Numbered from the stretch's first letter, positions 8,722-17,725 are shown. The stretch: 64,000 nucleotides of DNA from CAZLDI01 sp964558415 (GCA_964558415.1 CAZLDI010000005.1:1-64000), one strand, 5' to 3'. Numbers and translations are program-made. The notes: a model not told the origin generated them from the letters alone.

Positions 8722-9711
8722 GTGAACGTTTCCGAAATGGGCGAGTTCGGGCTCATCCAGCGACTCGGCGCAGTCGTTGGAGCTCCCCCGCCGGATGATC
8801 TCCTGGTCGGCATCGGCGACGACGCCGCCGCCTGGCGCGCCGGCGGCACGGTGTTGCTCGCGACGACTGACACGCTAGTTGAGGGTGTCCATTTTCTGGC
8901 GCGGACTACGCCGTGGGCCGACGTCGGTTGGAAGGCTCTAGCGGTCAACGTCAGCGACATCGCGGCGATGGGTGGAGAGCCGCTCTTCGCACTGGTTACG
9001 CTTGCTCTGCCGCCACAGACGCCGGTGGACGCGATCGACCAGTTGTACTCTGGCCTGGGCGAGTGCGCGTGTGAATATCGGGTGACGGTTGCCGGTGGAG
9101 ACATCGTCCGCGCGCCTCAGTTCTCGGTGACCGTGGCCTTAATCGGTCGTGCCCAGATGCACGACGGCGAGCCGTTGCTGATGCTGCGCGATGGCGCACA
9201 AGCGGGCGACACGATAGCGGTCAGCGGATGCCTCGGGGATTCCGCCGGCGGCCTGCGGCGCCTCCGTGAAGGCGCGGCCCGGGACGAGCCACTCGTACGC
9301 ACCCACCTCCGCCCCCGACCGCCCCTTCACCTGGCCCAATCGGCCGTCCGTCTGGGAATCGCCTGCGCCATCGACGTCTCGGACGGGTTGGTGCAGGACC
9401 TGAGTCACATCTGCGAGATGTCCCGCGCCGGCGCCGCTGTTCGCGCGGACGATATCCCGCTGAGCGATGAACTGAGGTCAGCGTATGCGGCGGACGCGGT
9501 CAGCCTCGCTTGTACGGGCGGCGAGGACTACCAGATGCTGTTCACGGCCCCGGCAGCCCTGATTGAGCGCCTGAGAGAGACCTCTGGTGCCCGCCTTACT
9601 GCGATCGGCGAGGTAACGGACTCCCCAGACAGAAAGCCGCGCTTGCTCGACTCGTCCGGCCGCGAAGTGCCCCTGCCCTCCGCGGGTTGGGACCACCTGC
9701 GCAACGCATGA
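8722..9711 (+). CDS. thiL: thiamine-monophosphate kinase
   Basis: A 329-residue kinase that phosphorylates thiamine monophosphate to the cofactor thiamine pyrophosphate. The N-terminal PurM-like domain has the metal-binding GDDAA (about residues 31-35), and other family segments follow (VNVSDIAAMGG, GGDI, DVSDGLVQDLSH and TGGEDYQMLF). The GTG start follows directly on a TATAAT box. Its stop overlaps the tsaE start (ATGA), giving a thiL-tsaE-tsaB operon. Confidence 0.95.
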   Translation: MNVSEMGEFGLIQRLGAVVGAPPPDDLLVGIGDDAAAWRAGGTVLLATTDTLVEGVHFLARTTPWADVGWKALAVNVSDIAAMGGEPLFALVTLALPPQTPVDAIDQLYSGLGECACEYRVTVAGGDIVRAPQFSVTVALIGRAQMHDGEPLLMLRDGAQAGDTIAVSGCLGDSAGGLRRLREGAARDEPLVRTHLRPRPPLHLAQSAVRLGIACAIDVSDGLVQDLSHICEMSRAGAAVRADDIPLSDELRSAYAADAVSLACTGGEDYQMLFTAPAALIERLRETSGARLTAIGEVTDSPDRKPRLLDSSGREVPLPSAGWDHLRNA

Positions 9712-10166
9712 ACGCCGGCAGCGTCACGTCTCCGAGCGCGGACGATACGCGCCGCCTGGGAGAGCGGCTGGGCTCGCTGCTTCAGGCGGGCGATGTTGTC
9801 CTGCTCTCTGGCGAACTGGGCGCGGGGAAGACGGTGTTCGTGCAGGGGATAGCACGTGGTCTGGGATACGAAGGCGCGGTCTCCTCGAAGTCATTCGTCC
9901 TCCTCGGGCAGTACGATGGCCGCGTTACCCTCTACCACGCAGATCTTTACCGGCTCGAGGATCCGGAGCAAGTGCAGGAGCTGGCCCTCGACGAGATCAG
10001 TGCCGACGGGGTGCTGGTCGTGGAGTGGCCGGAGCGCGCGCCTGAGGTATTGCCGCGGCATGCTCTTCAGATCGAGTTCCAGGTTACGGGGGAGGACACG
10101 CGGACCATCACGTTTGCCGGAGAGGGTGAAAGAGCGGAGTTGTTAAGCAAAGGCGCAAAGGACTAA
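9708..10166 (+). CDS. tsaE: tRNA t6A biosynthesis ATPase TsaE
   Basis: A 152-residue P-loop ATPase needed with TsaB and TsaD for the threonylcarbamoyl transfer that makes t6A37 in ANN-decoding tRNAs. Walker A is GELGAGKT at about residues 36-43, and the family HADLYRL and VVEWPER segments follow. The ATG at 9708 is chosen because it overlaps the thiL stop (ATGA). The stop TAA shares its last base with the tsaB ATG. No tsaD is found in the window. Confidence 0.94.
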   Translation: MNAGSVTSPSADDTRRLGERLGSLLQAGDVVLLSGELGAGKTVFVQGIARGLGYEGAVSSKSFVLLGQYDGRVTLYHADLYRLEDPEQVQELALDEISADGVLVVEWPERAPEVLPRHALQIEFQVTGEDTRTITFAGEGERAELLSKGAKD

Positions 10167-10849
10167 TGGAACTGTCCATCGACACCGCTTCCGAGGTTGC
10201 CTCGGTCGCCCTGTCGCAGCAGGGTGCGCTCGTTGCTGAGCTCACGTGGCGCTGCCGGAGAAATCACACCGTTGAACTGTTGCCCACCGTCGACGCGCTC
10301 CTCAAGCAAACGGGTGCCGACAAAACAACGCTGACAGCGGTGTTCGTATGCACCGGACCCGGGATGTACACAGGTCTCAGGGTTGGCGTGAGCGTGGCCA
10401 AGGGCCTCGCGCACGCGCTGCGCCTGCCACTTGCCGGCGTCGGCCGGCTGGAGCTCGATGCTTATCCGCACGCCGCATTCCCGGGTACGGTGATCGCCGT
10501 CCACAGAGCCGGCCGGGGCGAGCTGGCGTGGGCGGCTTATCGGGGCGACCCATGGAGGGAGGTCTCGCCACCGCGCCTCTCGTCCGGCGACCAACTTGCC
10601 CGAGCCGTCGATGGCCCCACCGTATTCGTTGGAGAGATCGACGAGACGCTGGCCGCGCGGTTGCGAGAACCCGGCGGCGACAGCGTCGTGATCGTGCCGC
10701 CGGACGCCGCGGTGCGGCGCGCAGGAACGCTGGCGGCGCTGGGATATGCCCGCCTCTCAGGGGGTGATAGCGACGAACCTGCGCTCCTGCAGCCGGTCTA
10801 TTTGCGACCGCCGGCCATCGGTCCACAGCCCCAGCAACCTCGCGACTAA
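10166..10849 (+). CDS. tsaB: tRNA t6A biosynthesis protein TsaB
   Basis: A 227-residue ASKHA-fold scaffold protein that pairs with TsaD and TsaE in t6A synthesis. The N-terminus (ELSIDTASEVASVAL) is the family's first phosphate-loop-like strand pair, and CTGPGMYTGLRVGVSVAKGL matches the signature GPGSFTGLR...KGLA region. Length fits the family. It is coupled to tsaE by TAATG overlap. Confidence 0.93.
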   Translation: MELSIDTASEVASVALSQQGALVAELTWRCRRNHTVELLPTVDALLKQTGADKTTLTAVFVCTGPGMYTGLRVGVSVAKGLAHALRLPLAGVGRLELDAYPHAAFPGTVIAVHRAGRGELAWAAYRGDPWREVSPPRLSSGDQLARAVDGPTVFVGEIDETLAARLREPGGDSVVIVPPDAAVRRAGTLAALGYARLSGGDSDEPALLQPVYLRPPAIGPQPQQPRD

Positions 10850-10882
10850 CCGTAGCGGTGGCTACAATAGGTTGCGAGCCGC

Positions 10883-11338
10883 ATGGAACGCACCCTGGTC
10901 CTGATTAAGCCCGACGCAATGCAGCGCGGCCTCGCTGGCGAGATCATCTCCCGCCTGGAGCGCCGCGGCCTGCGCATCGTCGGGGTGCGGTTGTTCCAGA
11001 TGGAAGATAGCCTGGCGCGCAAGCACTACGCCGAGCACGAAGGGAAGGGATTCTTCGAATCACTCATTTCGCATATCACCGGTAGCCCCATTGTGGCCGC
11101 CGTATTCGAGGGGACCGGCGCGGTAGAGGTCGTCCGCACGACGATGGGCGCCACGAATCCCGCCAGCGCGGAGGCCGGGACGATACGTGGCGACCTGGCT
11201 GTGGAGACGGGCCGTAACCTGGTCCACGGCTCGGACTCGCCCGAGTCGGCCCGGCGCGAGATTGCGCTCTTCTTTGACGAGCGCGAGGTCATTAGCAGCG
11301 TGCGAGACGTAGACAGGTGGGTGTTCGAGAACCCGTGA
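10883..11338 (+). CDS. ndk: nucleoside diphosphate kinase
   Basis: A 151-residue enzyme that balances nucleoside di- and triphosphates through a phosphohistidine intermediate. The start motif ERTLVLIKPDAMQRG and the active-site segment NLVHGSDSPESARRE, with the catalytic His, are conserved. Length is typical. A TACAAT -10-like box at 10863-10868 leaves a very short leader with no obvious ribosome site. Confidence 0.97.
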   Translation: MERTLVLIKPDAMQRGLAGEIISRLERRGLRIVGVRLFQMEDSLARKHYAEHEGKGFFESLISHITGSPIVAAVFEGTGAVEVVRTTMGATNPASAEAGTIRGDLAVETGRNLVHGSDSPESARREIALFFDEREVISSVRDVDRWVFENP

Positions 11339-11371
11339 CATGCTCTCGGACGCCTGATCTCTCGAGGGACG

Positions 11372-13930
11372 ATGACCGATACTGACTCGTTGCGCCTCCT
11401 GCCCGCACAGCTCCGCCGTATTCACGACCCTACCACCTTCGAGTTCGAGTGTACCGATGAACTCATCCCCCTAACAGAGTTCATCGGCCAGGACCGCGCG
11501 CTCCGTTCGCTTCAGTTCGGACTGGGCGTCCATAAGTCCGGCTACAACGTGTTCGTGACGGGTCTCACGGGCAGCGGCAAAGCAACAGCGATCATGGACT
11601 ACATTCGCCGCGCAGTGGAAGAACGCCGCGCCGCTGATACCGCCGTGCCGAGCGACTGGTGCTACGTCTATAACTTCGACGACCCTGACCGACCGAACGC
11701 CGTCAGCTTGCCCGCCGGGTCAGGCCGGCAATTGCGAACGGATCTGGAAGAGCTGCTGGCCGGCATCAGGGCCAACGTGGGCCGCGCCTTCTCCAGCGAG
11801 GAGTACGAGCACCAGAAGCGTGACCTCTTCGAAAACGGTCAGCGCGAGGCACAGCGCTCGATAGAAGAGGCGCAGCGTAAGGCTGAGGCCGCGGGCTTTC
11901 TCCTGCGGTTCTCCCCGGCGGGGATTGCGCTGTTGCCCTCTCTCGACGGTCAGCCGATGACCCCGGAACAGTTCGCCGCGCTACCTCCCGAACAGCGGCA
12001 GCAGACCGCCGATCGTGAGCGCTCATTGACAGGCGTAGTAAGTGAGGTCGGGGAGCGGCTGCGCGCGATAGAGCGTGACGTCTCGAAGGCTGTTCGGGAG
12101 CTGGATAGACGGATTGCGGAATGGGTCATGAGCGCCGCCTTCGACGCCCTGGCGAAACAGTTCGAACCTCACGAGGAGGTCGTTCGCTTCCTCTCCCAGC
12201 TCAGGGAGTTCTCTCTTGGCAGTGTCGATCTCTTCCGCGAGCAGGCGCCTCCGTCGCCGCTGCCTCAGCTGCCACAGTTCGCAGCTCCCCAGGGACAGCC
12301 CGACCCATTCGTTGCTTTTCGCTGTAACTCTTTCGTGGACAACTCCGCGCAGGTCGGGCCGCCGATTATCGTGGAGTCGAACCCCACCTGGACAAACCTC
12401 TTCGGCCGCGTCGAGCGCCGTGCATTCCTGGGCACTTACCTGAGCGACCACATGATGCTCAAGGCCGGATCGGTGCATCGCGCCAACGGCGGCTACCTGA
12501 TCGTTAATCTCATAGACGTAATGATGAAGCCGGGTTCATGGGACGGCCTGAAACGCCTGATCCGCACCAGGGAAGTGGGACTCGAAGATCCGATGGAGCA
12601 ATACGGGTTCCTCACGCCGCAAGCCTTGCGTCCGGAGCCCGTCCCGATCGATGTGAAGCTCGTCGTCACCGGCGACCCGATGTCCTACTTTCTCCTCTCC
12701 GCCCAGGATGAGGAGTTCTGGGAGATGTTCAAGGTCAAGGCGGACTTCAACCATCAGATCGATCGCACCGCGGAGAACGAGCTCGCCTACGCGGGCTTCG
12801 TCTGCGCCGCCGCGACGCGCGAGGGGCTGAGGCACTTCGACCGTACCGGCGTGGCCCGCCTGATCGAGCAGGGCAGCCGCATGGTCGACGACCAGGAGAA
12901 GCTATCAGCCCGCTTCGGCCGCCTGCGCGACATTATCGTCGAAGCGGACTACTGGGCCGGTCAGAGCGGCAGCGAACTGGTGTCCGCGGAGCACGTGGAG
13001 CGCGCGATCAATGAGCGTGTCTATCGCCTTAACCTGGTCGAGGAGCGCTTGCGCGACCTCATACGCCGCGGCGTGATCATGGTTGACGTTGAGGGAGCCG
13101 TCGTAGGCCAGGTCAATGGGCTCGCTGTGCTCGATTTCGGCGATTTCAGCTTCGGCCGTCCCTCGCGCATCACCGCCCGCACCTTCCTGGGGCAACGCGG
13201 CGTTGTCAGTATAGACCGCGAATCTCAGCTCAGCGGGAAGATACACGACAAGGGGGTACTGATCCTCGGCGGCTATCTGGGCTCCACCTATGCCAGGGAC
13301 AAGCCTCTCTCTCTCTCCGCCAGCATCTCCTTCGAGCAGGGGTACGATTCCGTCGATGGCGACAGCGCCTCACTAGCCGAGCTCTGCGCGATACTGTCCA
13401 GCCTCGCCGAAGCGCCGGTCCGGCAGGAACTGGCGATGACCGGGTCCGTGAACCAGAAGGGCGAAGTGCAGCCGATCGGCGGTCTGAATCAGAAGATAGA
13501 GGGCTTCCACGACGTCTGCCGCGCCATCGGCCTTAGCGGACAGCAGGGCGTCATCATACCATCGCGAAACAGACACAATCTCATGCTGCGCCGAGACGTT
13601 GTGGAGTCAGTGGAGCGCGGAGATTTTCATCTCTACGCTGTCACCAGCGTGGACGAGGCGATAGAATTGCTAACGGGGGTGGCCGCCGGCGAGCGCAGCG
13701 GGGACGGTACGTATGGGGAGGGGAGCATCAACGCCCGCGTGGACGCTCGGCTGAGGGAGATGGGTGAGGCGATGCGCCAGTTCGGGCGGAAGGGGAAGGC
13801 AGAGGCCGGCGGGGAGCGAGACGAGAGCGAAAGACAAGCGGACGAAGAAACCAAGCCAGACGAACACGACCGCGATGATACGGGCGGCGTATCTACTGCG
13901 GCACGGTCAGAGAGGAACAAACTTTCGTAA
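11372..13930 (+). CDS. Lon-family ATP-dependent protease (AAA_32 / LonB-LonC type)
   Basis: An 852-residue second Lon paralogue of the type with an AAA_32-like N-terminal region rather than the LAN domain. The P-loop is GLTGSGKAT at 64-72; a helical insertion follows, then GGYLIVNLIDVMMKPGSW and the C-terminal Lon protease domain. The catalytic pair is Ser665 (VDGDSASLAEL) and Lys708 (GGLNQKIEGF), again 43 apart. The last 80 residues are very rich in Glu, Lys and Arg. Members of this group are poorly studied. The stop overlaps the start of the desaturase gene (TAATG), implying coupled translation. Confidence 0.9.
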   Translation: MTDTDSLRLLPAQLRRIHDPTTFEFECTDELIPLTEFIGQDRALRSLQFGLGVHKSGYNVFVTGLTGSGKATAIMDYIRRAVEERRAADTAVPSDWCYVYNFDDPDRPNAVSLPAGSGRQLRTDLEELLAGIRANVGRAFSSEEYEHQKRDLFENGQREAQRSIEEAQRKAEAAGFLLRFSPAGIALLPSLDGQPMTPEQFAALPPEQRQQTADRERSLTGVVSEVGERLRAIERDVSKAVRELDRRIAEWVMSAAFDALAKQFEPHEEVVRFLSQLREFSLGSVDLFREQAPPSPLPQLPQFAAPQGQPDPFVAFRCNSFVDNSAQVGPPIIVESNPTWTNLFGRVERRAFLGTYLSDHMMLKAGSVHRANGGYLIVNLIDVMMKPGSWDGLKRLIRTREVGLEDPMEQYGFLTPQALRPEPVPIDVKLVVTGDPMSYFLLSAQDEEFWEMFKVKADFNHQIDRTAENELAYAGFVCAAATREGLRHFDRTGVARLIEQGSRMVDDQEKLSARFGRLRDIIVEADYWAGQSGSELVSAEHVERAINERVYRLNLVEERLRDLIRRGVIMVDVEGAVVGQVNGLAVLDFGDFSFGRPSRITARTFLGQRGVVSIDRESQLSGKIHDKGVLILGGYLGSTYARDKPLSLSASISFEQGYDSVDGDSASLAELCAILSSLAEAPVRQELAMTGSVNQKGEVQPIGGLNQKIEGFHDVCRAIGLSGQQGVIIPSRNRHNLMLRRDVVESVERGDFHLYAVTSVDEAIELLTGVAAGERSGDGTYGEGSINARVDARLREMGEAMRQFGRKGKAEAGGERDESERQADEETKPDEHDRDDTGGVSTAARSERNKLS

Positions 13931-14922
13931 TGGTCTACCAGATGATGAACCCCTGGACAACGCAAGGGCGAGAGATCGAGATCCAGAAATCCGTCGCGGA
14001 GATTTACGCTCGCTACTTCGCCAAGGGTCCGAAGTGGATCGCCAAGCATTTGCCGCAGAGGTCCGAGATGAAGGCCTATGGACCGGTCGTGAGCGCAGAG
14101 TCACGCGAGGTCCTTCTGGGAGACTTTGGGGTGGAGTCTTTCATTGAGGATTACGCTCTCTGGGCCACCTATGCGTCCGGGGAGAGCGTCTCCACAGGCC
14201 AGATCTACTCCCAGTGGGTTTCAGACGAGACGCGCCATGGAAAGGCGCTATGGTACTGCATGGTTGACTCCGGCATCTACACGCACGAGGAAGTCGACGA
14301 GTACTACTACAATTGCAATCGTGACGCCTGGACGTTCGAGAGGCAGACCGGCTGCGAGGCTACGCCGGTTCGCGGCGCTGCCTACGCGATAGCCCAGGAG
14401 CGGCAGACCAAGCGCAACTACCAGGGCCTCCAGAAGCGGCTCTGGGAGGAGTACGGCTGCCCTGAAGACGCTGGCGGCCGACCCATCTATCCGGCTATCG
14501 CGGGAGTTTGCCGAACTCTGGCCACCGACGAAGGCTTTCACGAAGGCGTCTTCCGGGAGATCACGCGCGCCTACCTTCGCTTCTGGCCGGACAAAGCCCT
14601 CCAGGCGATGTGGGACGTGTACGAACGCTACCGGATGCCGATCGTGAAGCTGCCGAACGCCGAAGCGTTCGTCGCCGCGGTCCTTGCCACGGGCATCGAC
14701 TCCAGCCGCAGCGTTATCGTAGACGTTCTCAACCCCACCTACGCTTCCATGGGCCTACAGAACCGCGCCGCCCTCAAGCGCGCTGCCAGGGGGAGCTGGG
14801 ACCTCCCGGAAGGCTCAGTTATCCAGGTGGGGGAAGAGGCTCCCTCCGACGTCTCAGAAGGCGCTGTCGCATACAGGATGAACCCGGACGGCTCGTTCGT
14901 CCCCGCCATGGCCATCGCGTAA
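13930..14922 (+). CDS. acyl-ACP desaturase-like diiron protein
   Basis: A 330-residue protein of the ferritin-like acyl-ACP desaturase family (fatty acid desaturase type 2), which uses a diiron centre and O2 to introduce a double bond in a carrier-bound acyl chain. Ligand motifs are visible: SFIEDYALWATYAS with Glu, SDETRHG with Glu and His at about 98-104, and TDEGFHEG with Glu and His at about 200-207. Plant enzymes are longer; this length suits the bacterial DesA type. It overlaps the upstream Lon-like protease by one base (TAATG), an unusual partner. Confidence 0.87.
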   Translation: MVYQMMNPWTTQGREIEIQKSVAEIYARYFAKGPKWIAKHLPQRSEMKAYGPVVSAESREVLLGDFGVESFIEDYALWATYASGESVSTGQIYSQWVSDETRHGKALWYCMVDSGIYTHEEVDEYYYNCNRDAWTFERQTGCEATPVRGAAYAIAQERQTKRNYQGLQKRLWEEYGCPEDAGGRPIYPAIAGVCRTLATDEGFHEGVFREITRAYLRFWPDKALQAMWDVYERYRMPIVKLPNAEAFVAAVLATGIDSSRSVIVDVLNPTYASMGLQNRAALKRAARGSWDLPEGSVIQVGEEAPSDVSEGAVAYRMNPDGSFVPAMAIA

Positions 14923-14927
14923 CAGGA

Positions 14928-15434
14928 ATGTCCTCCGCGCTCGCCGACCTGTTCGAGCACAACCTCTGGGCTAACCAGCGCTTGCTGGACGTTTGCAGCG
15001 GTTTCGGTGATGAGCAGTTGGCGGCGACCACGCCGGGCACCTATGGCAGCGTTCGCGACACGCTGGTGCACATTCTCGCTTCGGAAGGGCGCTACGTGCT
15101 TACTCTGACGGGCTCGCAGCCCCAGCCGGCGCTGACGGAAGGCGATCCTTTCCCGGGGTTCGCCGCACTGCGCGAGCATGCCCAGCGGGTCGGCGAGGCG
15201 CTCGTGAACATTGCGGCCGACTTCAACCCGGCTCTCGTAACGCGCGGCACGCGTCAGGGGCAGCCGTTCGCTGTTCGCGCCTCCGCCCTGGTAATCCAGG
15301 CGATCAATCACGCCACTGAACATCGGACGCACGTGACAACAATCCTCAGCCAACAGGGCTTGCAGCCACCCGCGCTTGATGCCATTGGATACATCCAGGA
15401 GACAGGGACCCTGACCGTACCTGTGGCTCGATAG
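14928..15434 (+). CDS. DinB-family four-helix protein
   Basis: A 168-residue protein of the DinB/YfiT-like metalloenzyme family, starting MSSALADLFEHNLWANQRLLD. The three metal-ligand histidines are plausibly in LVHILASEG, and in INHATEHRTHV near residue 128-138. Functions in the family range from thiol transfer to unknown roles; none can be chosen here. It starts 5 bases after the desaturase stop with only an AGGA-like ribosome site and converges on rsfS. Confidence 0.85.
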   Translation: MSSALADLFEHNLWANQRLLDVCSGFGDEQLAATTPGTYGSVRDTLVHILASEGRYVLTLTGSQPQPALTEGDPFPGFAALREHAQRVGEALVNIAADFNPALVTRGTRQGQPFAVRASALVIQAINHATEHRTHVTTILSQQGLQPPALDAIGYIQETGTLTVPVAR

Positions 15435-15451
15435 GGCGCGCCGCGGGCTGT

Positions 15452-15796
15452 CTACTGGATCCGTACCACGGGCGTCGCACCGTGCCACAGACCCTCGAGG
15501 TCGTAGTAGTCGCGCTCCTGGGGCGCGAAGACGTGAATGATCACATCTCCGTAGTCCAGCAGCACCCAGCCTGATTTGGCAGTCCCCTCGGTGCCCAAAG
15601 GCTTCACGCCCTCGCCCTTCATGGCCTCTTCCACGGAATCCAGGATCGCCTGCGTCTGGCGCTCTGATCCCGCGCTGGCGATCACAAAGTAGTCGGAGAA
15701 GGACGCCACCTTGCGGATATCCAGCAGGAGAATGTCCTCCGCCTGCTTGTCGGAGAGTACGTCTATTACCTTGCGCGCGAGTTCGTCCGCCTGCAG
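15452..15796 (-). CDS. rsfS: ribosomal silencing factor RsfS
   Basis: RsfS binds ribosomal protein uL14 and blocks subunit joining when nutrients are short. The core (KQAEDILLLDIRKVASFSDYFVIASA, here split by the reading start) and the end (DYGDVIIHVFAPQERDYYDLEGLWHGA) are clear family matches. The first ATG in frame (15709) would cut off the essential first helix and strand, yet no ATG, GTG or TTG occurs upstream before the in-frame stop. The most likely start is the CTG at 15796, preceded by GGGAGG four bases away, giving 114 residues, the usual size. Alternatives are another non-AUG codon or a sequencing error. Confidence 0.85.
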   Translation of the reverse strand: MQADELARKVIDVLSDKQAEDILLLDIRKVASFSDYFVIASAGSERQTQAILDSVEEAMKGEGVKPLGTEGTAKSGWVLLDYGDVIIHVFAPQERDYYDLEGLWHGATPVVRIQ

Positions 15797-15858
15797 ATGG
15801 CCTCCCGGGTCCCGGCTCGTTCCAGGTTCCTTCGGAGGCAGTGTAACATGGAACTGAT

Positions 15859-16962
15859 ATGACCAAGCCGACCCCCCGCCCAGCTGACGCGCAGCGAGTC
15901 ATCGTCGCCATGTCCGGGGGTGTCGACTCCTCGGTCGCCGCAGGCCTGCTCCTTGAGCAGGGGTACGAGGTGCTCGGTGTCACGATGCGCCTCTGGAGCG
16001 AGGAAAACGTCGACGCGTCACGACACCACAAGCGGTGTTGCTCGGTGGAGGACACTGACGATGCGCGAGGGGCCGCCGACGTCCTCGGCATCCGCCACTA
16101 CGTCCTTAACATGGAGCGGGAGTTCTCCGAAGGCGTGGTCGATCACTTCGTGCGCGAGTATTCGCTTGGCCGGACCCCTAATCCCTGCCTTGCCTGCAAC
16201 GAGCGCGTGAAGTTCCGCCCGCTCATGGAGCATGCCCTGGCCCTTGGCGCGGAGTATCTCGCGACAGGACACTATGCGCGCGTCCGCAGGGGCGGGTCTG
16301 GCGCCGAGCTCTGGCGAGGCGCCGATGCGGGCAAGGACCAGTCGTACGTCCTTTACACCCTCGGCCAGCGCGAACTGAGCCGCACCCTGTTCCCGATTGG
16401 GGAGTATTCCAAGGATGAGATACGGGAGTTCGCGCGTCGCTGGCGCCTGCCGAACGCGGACAAGCCGGACTCCGTTGACATCTGCTTCATCCCCTCCGGC
16501 GACTATCGCTCCTTCGTGCGGGACCGCGTACCGGCAGCAGCGGGCGCGATCGTGGACACTGCCGGAACGCAGATCGGCGAGCACAGCGGCATCGTTGGCT
16601 ACACCGTGGGGCAGCGTCGAGGGCTGCCCGCTCGTGGCGGCGACGAGCCGTTGTTTGTGGTCCAACTGGACGCGGAGACCAACACGGTGATCGCCGGGCG
16701 TCACGACGATCTCATGGCTCGGGCGCTGCTGGCTGAGCACACCACGTTCGTAAGCGGCGCTATGCCGACCGTCCCGCTCGCCGTCCAGGCGCGCATCCGC
16801 TACCGCGGTGAGCCAGCTCCGGCCACGCTGGTCCCCCTACCGGAAGGCCAAGCCGAAGTGCGCTTCGAGAGCGCCCAGCGCGCCGTCACGCCGGGCCAGG
16901 CCGTGGTCTTCTACGACGGCGACCGGGTCCTGGGCGGTGGCACGATCGTCGGACGCCTGTGA
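15859..16962 (+). CDS. mnmA: tRNA-specific 2-thiouridylase MnmA
   Basis: A 367-residue ATP-dependent enzyme that thiolates U34 of Lys, Glu and Gln tRNAs. The PP-loop AMSGGVDSSVAAGLLL is at about 18-33. The catalytic cysteines lie in NPCLACNERVKF (about 110-120) and DICFIPSGDY (about 210). The C-terminal beta-barrel ends with the family pattern GQAVVFYDGDRVLGGGTI. It is divergent from rsfS. A TAACAT box at 15844-15849 would give a nearly leaderless message, and no ribosome site is seen. Confidence 0.96.
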   Translation: MTKPTPRPADAQRVIVAMSGGVDSSVAAGLLLEQGYEVLGVTMRLWSEENVDASRHHKRCCSVEDTDDARGAADVLGIRHYVLNMEREFSEGVVDHFVREYSLGRTPNPCLACNERVKFRPLMEHALALGAEYLATGHYARVRRGGSGAELWRGADAGKDQSYVLYTLGQRELSRTLFPIGEYSKDEIREFARRWRLPNADKPDSVDICFIPSGDYRSFVRDRVPAAAGAIVDTAGTQIGEHSGIVGYTVGQRRGLPARGGDEPLFVVQLDAETNTVIAGRHDDLMARALLAEHTTFVSGAMPTVPLAVQARIRYRGEPAPATLVPLPEGQAEVRFESAQRAVTPGQAVVFYDGDRVLGGGTIVGRL

Positions 16963-17017
16963 CCGGCCGTTCCCTTCCGATGTCCGACAGTCCCCTCGCC
17001 ACTCATCAACGCTCTGG

Positions 17018-17023
17018 TATAAT
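17018..17023 (+). promoter_or_regulatory. extended -10 promoter TGGTATAAT
   Basis: A perfect TATAAT with the TGn extension directly upstream; no good -35 is present, as expected for extended -10 promoters. It lies 65 bases before the start of the DUF948-like gene, which has a strong AGGAGG ribosome site. Confidence 0.6.
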
Positions 17024-17088
17024 CATCGCCGCATTCTTGAAAATCGCCCCGGACCGTGGCAAAGTTGGACGCCAGGAGGTACAGCCCC

Positions 17089-17424
17089 GTGGACCTCGGA
17101 TGGATTGATACACTCGAAGAATATCGCGACGTCTTCATCATCGCCTACATGGCGGCCGGGGTCCTCTTCTTCCTCGTCGCTACCGTCTTCGCCGCGCTCA
17201 TCGGCTTCGTGTCCTTTCGCACCGTGACGAAGACTCGCGGCGTCATCCGCGACAACGTCCAGCCCGCGCTCGAGAACGTGCGTGATACCAGCGCGAGCGT
17301 GCGCACGACCGTAGCGTTCATTTCAGACAACGCGGTGACGCCCGTCGTCAAGGTCTACGGCGCGTTTGCGGGCGCCCGCCGGTTCATCGCCATATTCACC
17401 CGCATCGCGCGCGGCGGCGCTTGA
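17089..17424 (+). CDS. DUF948-like membrane protein
   Basis: A 111-residue protein. The GTG at 17089 is chosen over an upstream GTG (17056) because AGGAGG lies just before it. One transmembrane helix spans about residues 12-38 (VFIIAYMAAGVLFFLVATVF), followed by a region with the periodic pattern seen in DUF948 proteins (RDNVQPALENVRDTSASVRTT), likely a coiled coil in the cytoplasm. It is followed after 13 bases by a YtxH-like gene, a common pairing in Gram-positive and Chloroflexi genomes that suggests a stress-related envelope role. Confidence 0.7.
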   Translation: MDLGWIDTLEEYRDVFIIAYMAAGVLFFLVATVFAALIGFVSFRTVTKTRGVIRDNVQPALENVRDTSASVRTTVAFISDNAVTPVVKVYGAFAGARRFIAIFTRIARGGA

Positions 17425-17437
17425 TCAGGAGGTTGGA

Positions 17438-17725
17438 ATGCGTTTCATCCTGGGTCTGCTAATCGGAGCGGCCATTGGCTTCGCGGCGGCGCTGTTATTC
17501 GCCGGCAATAAGAGGCGCAGCGAGCAGCCCCTGTGGTCGGCAGAGGGCGGCTCAAATCGCGGCAACGGCAACACGATGAGCGCCGTGCGACGCGCCGTGG
17601 ACTCCTTCCAGGAGCAGGTCAACGAGGCGCTAACGGAAGCAAAGCAGGCCTCTAAGGACACCGAAGACGAGATGCGCGCCCGCTACGAAAAGCTGGCCAA
17701 GAAGGGAAGCGCGAGCAAGAAGTAG
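17438..17725 (+). CDS. YtxH-like membrane-anchored protein
   Basis: A 95-residue protein starting with the glycine-zipper-like membrane segment FILGLLIGAAIGFAAALLFA followed by basic residues (GNKRR), the pattern of YtxH/general stress-type proteins. The rest is a hydrophilic amphipathic helix with a Lys-rich end. AGGAGG precedes the ATG. Probably co-transcribed with the preceding gene. Function unknown. Confidence 0.7.
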   Translation: MRFILGLLIGAAIGFAAALLFAGNKRRSEQPLWSAEGGSNRGNGNTMSAVRRAVDSFQEQVNEALTEAKQASKDTEDEMRARYEKLAKKGSASKK

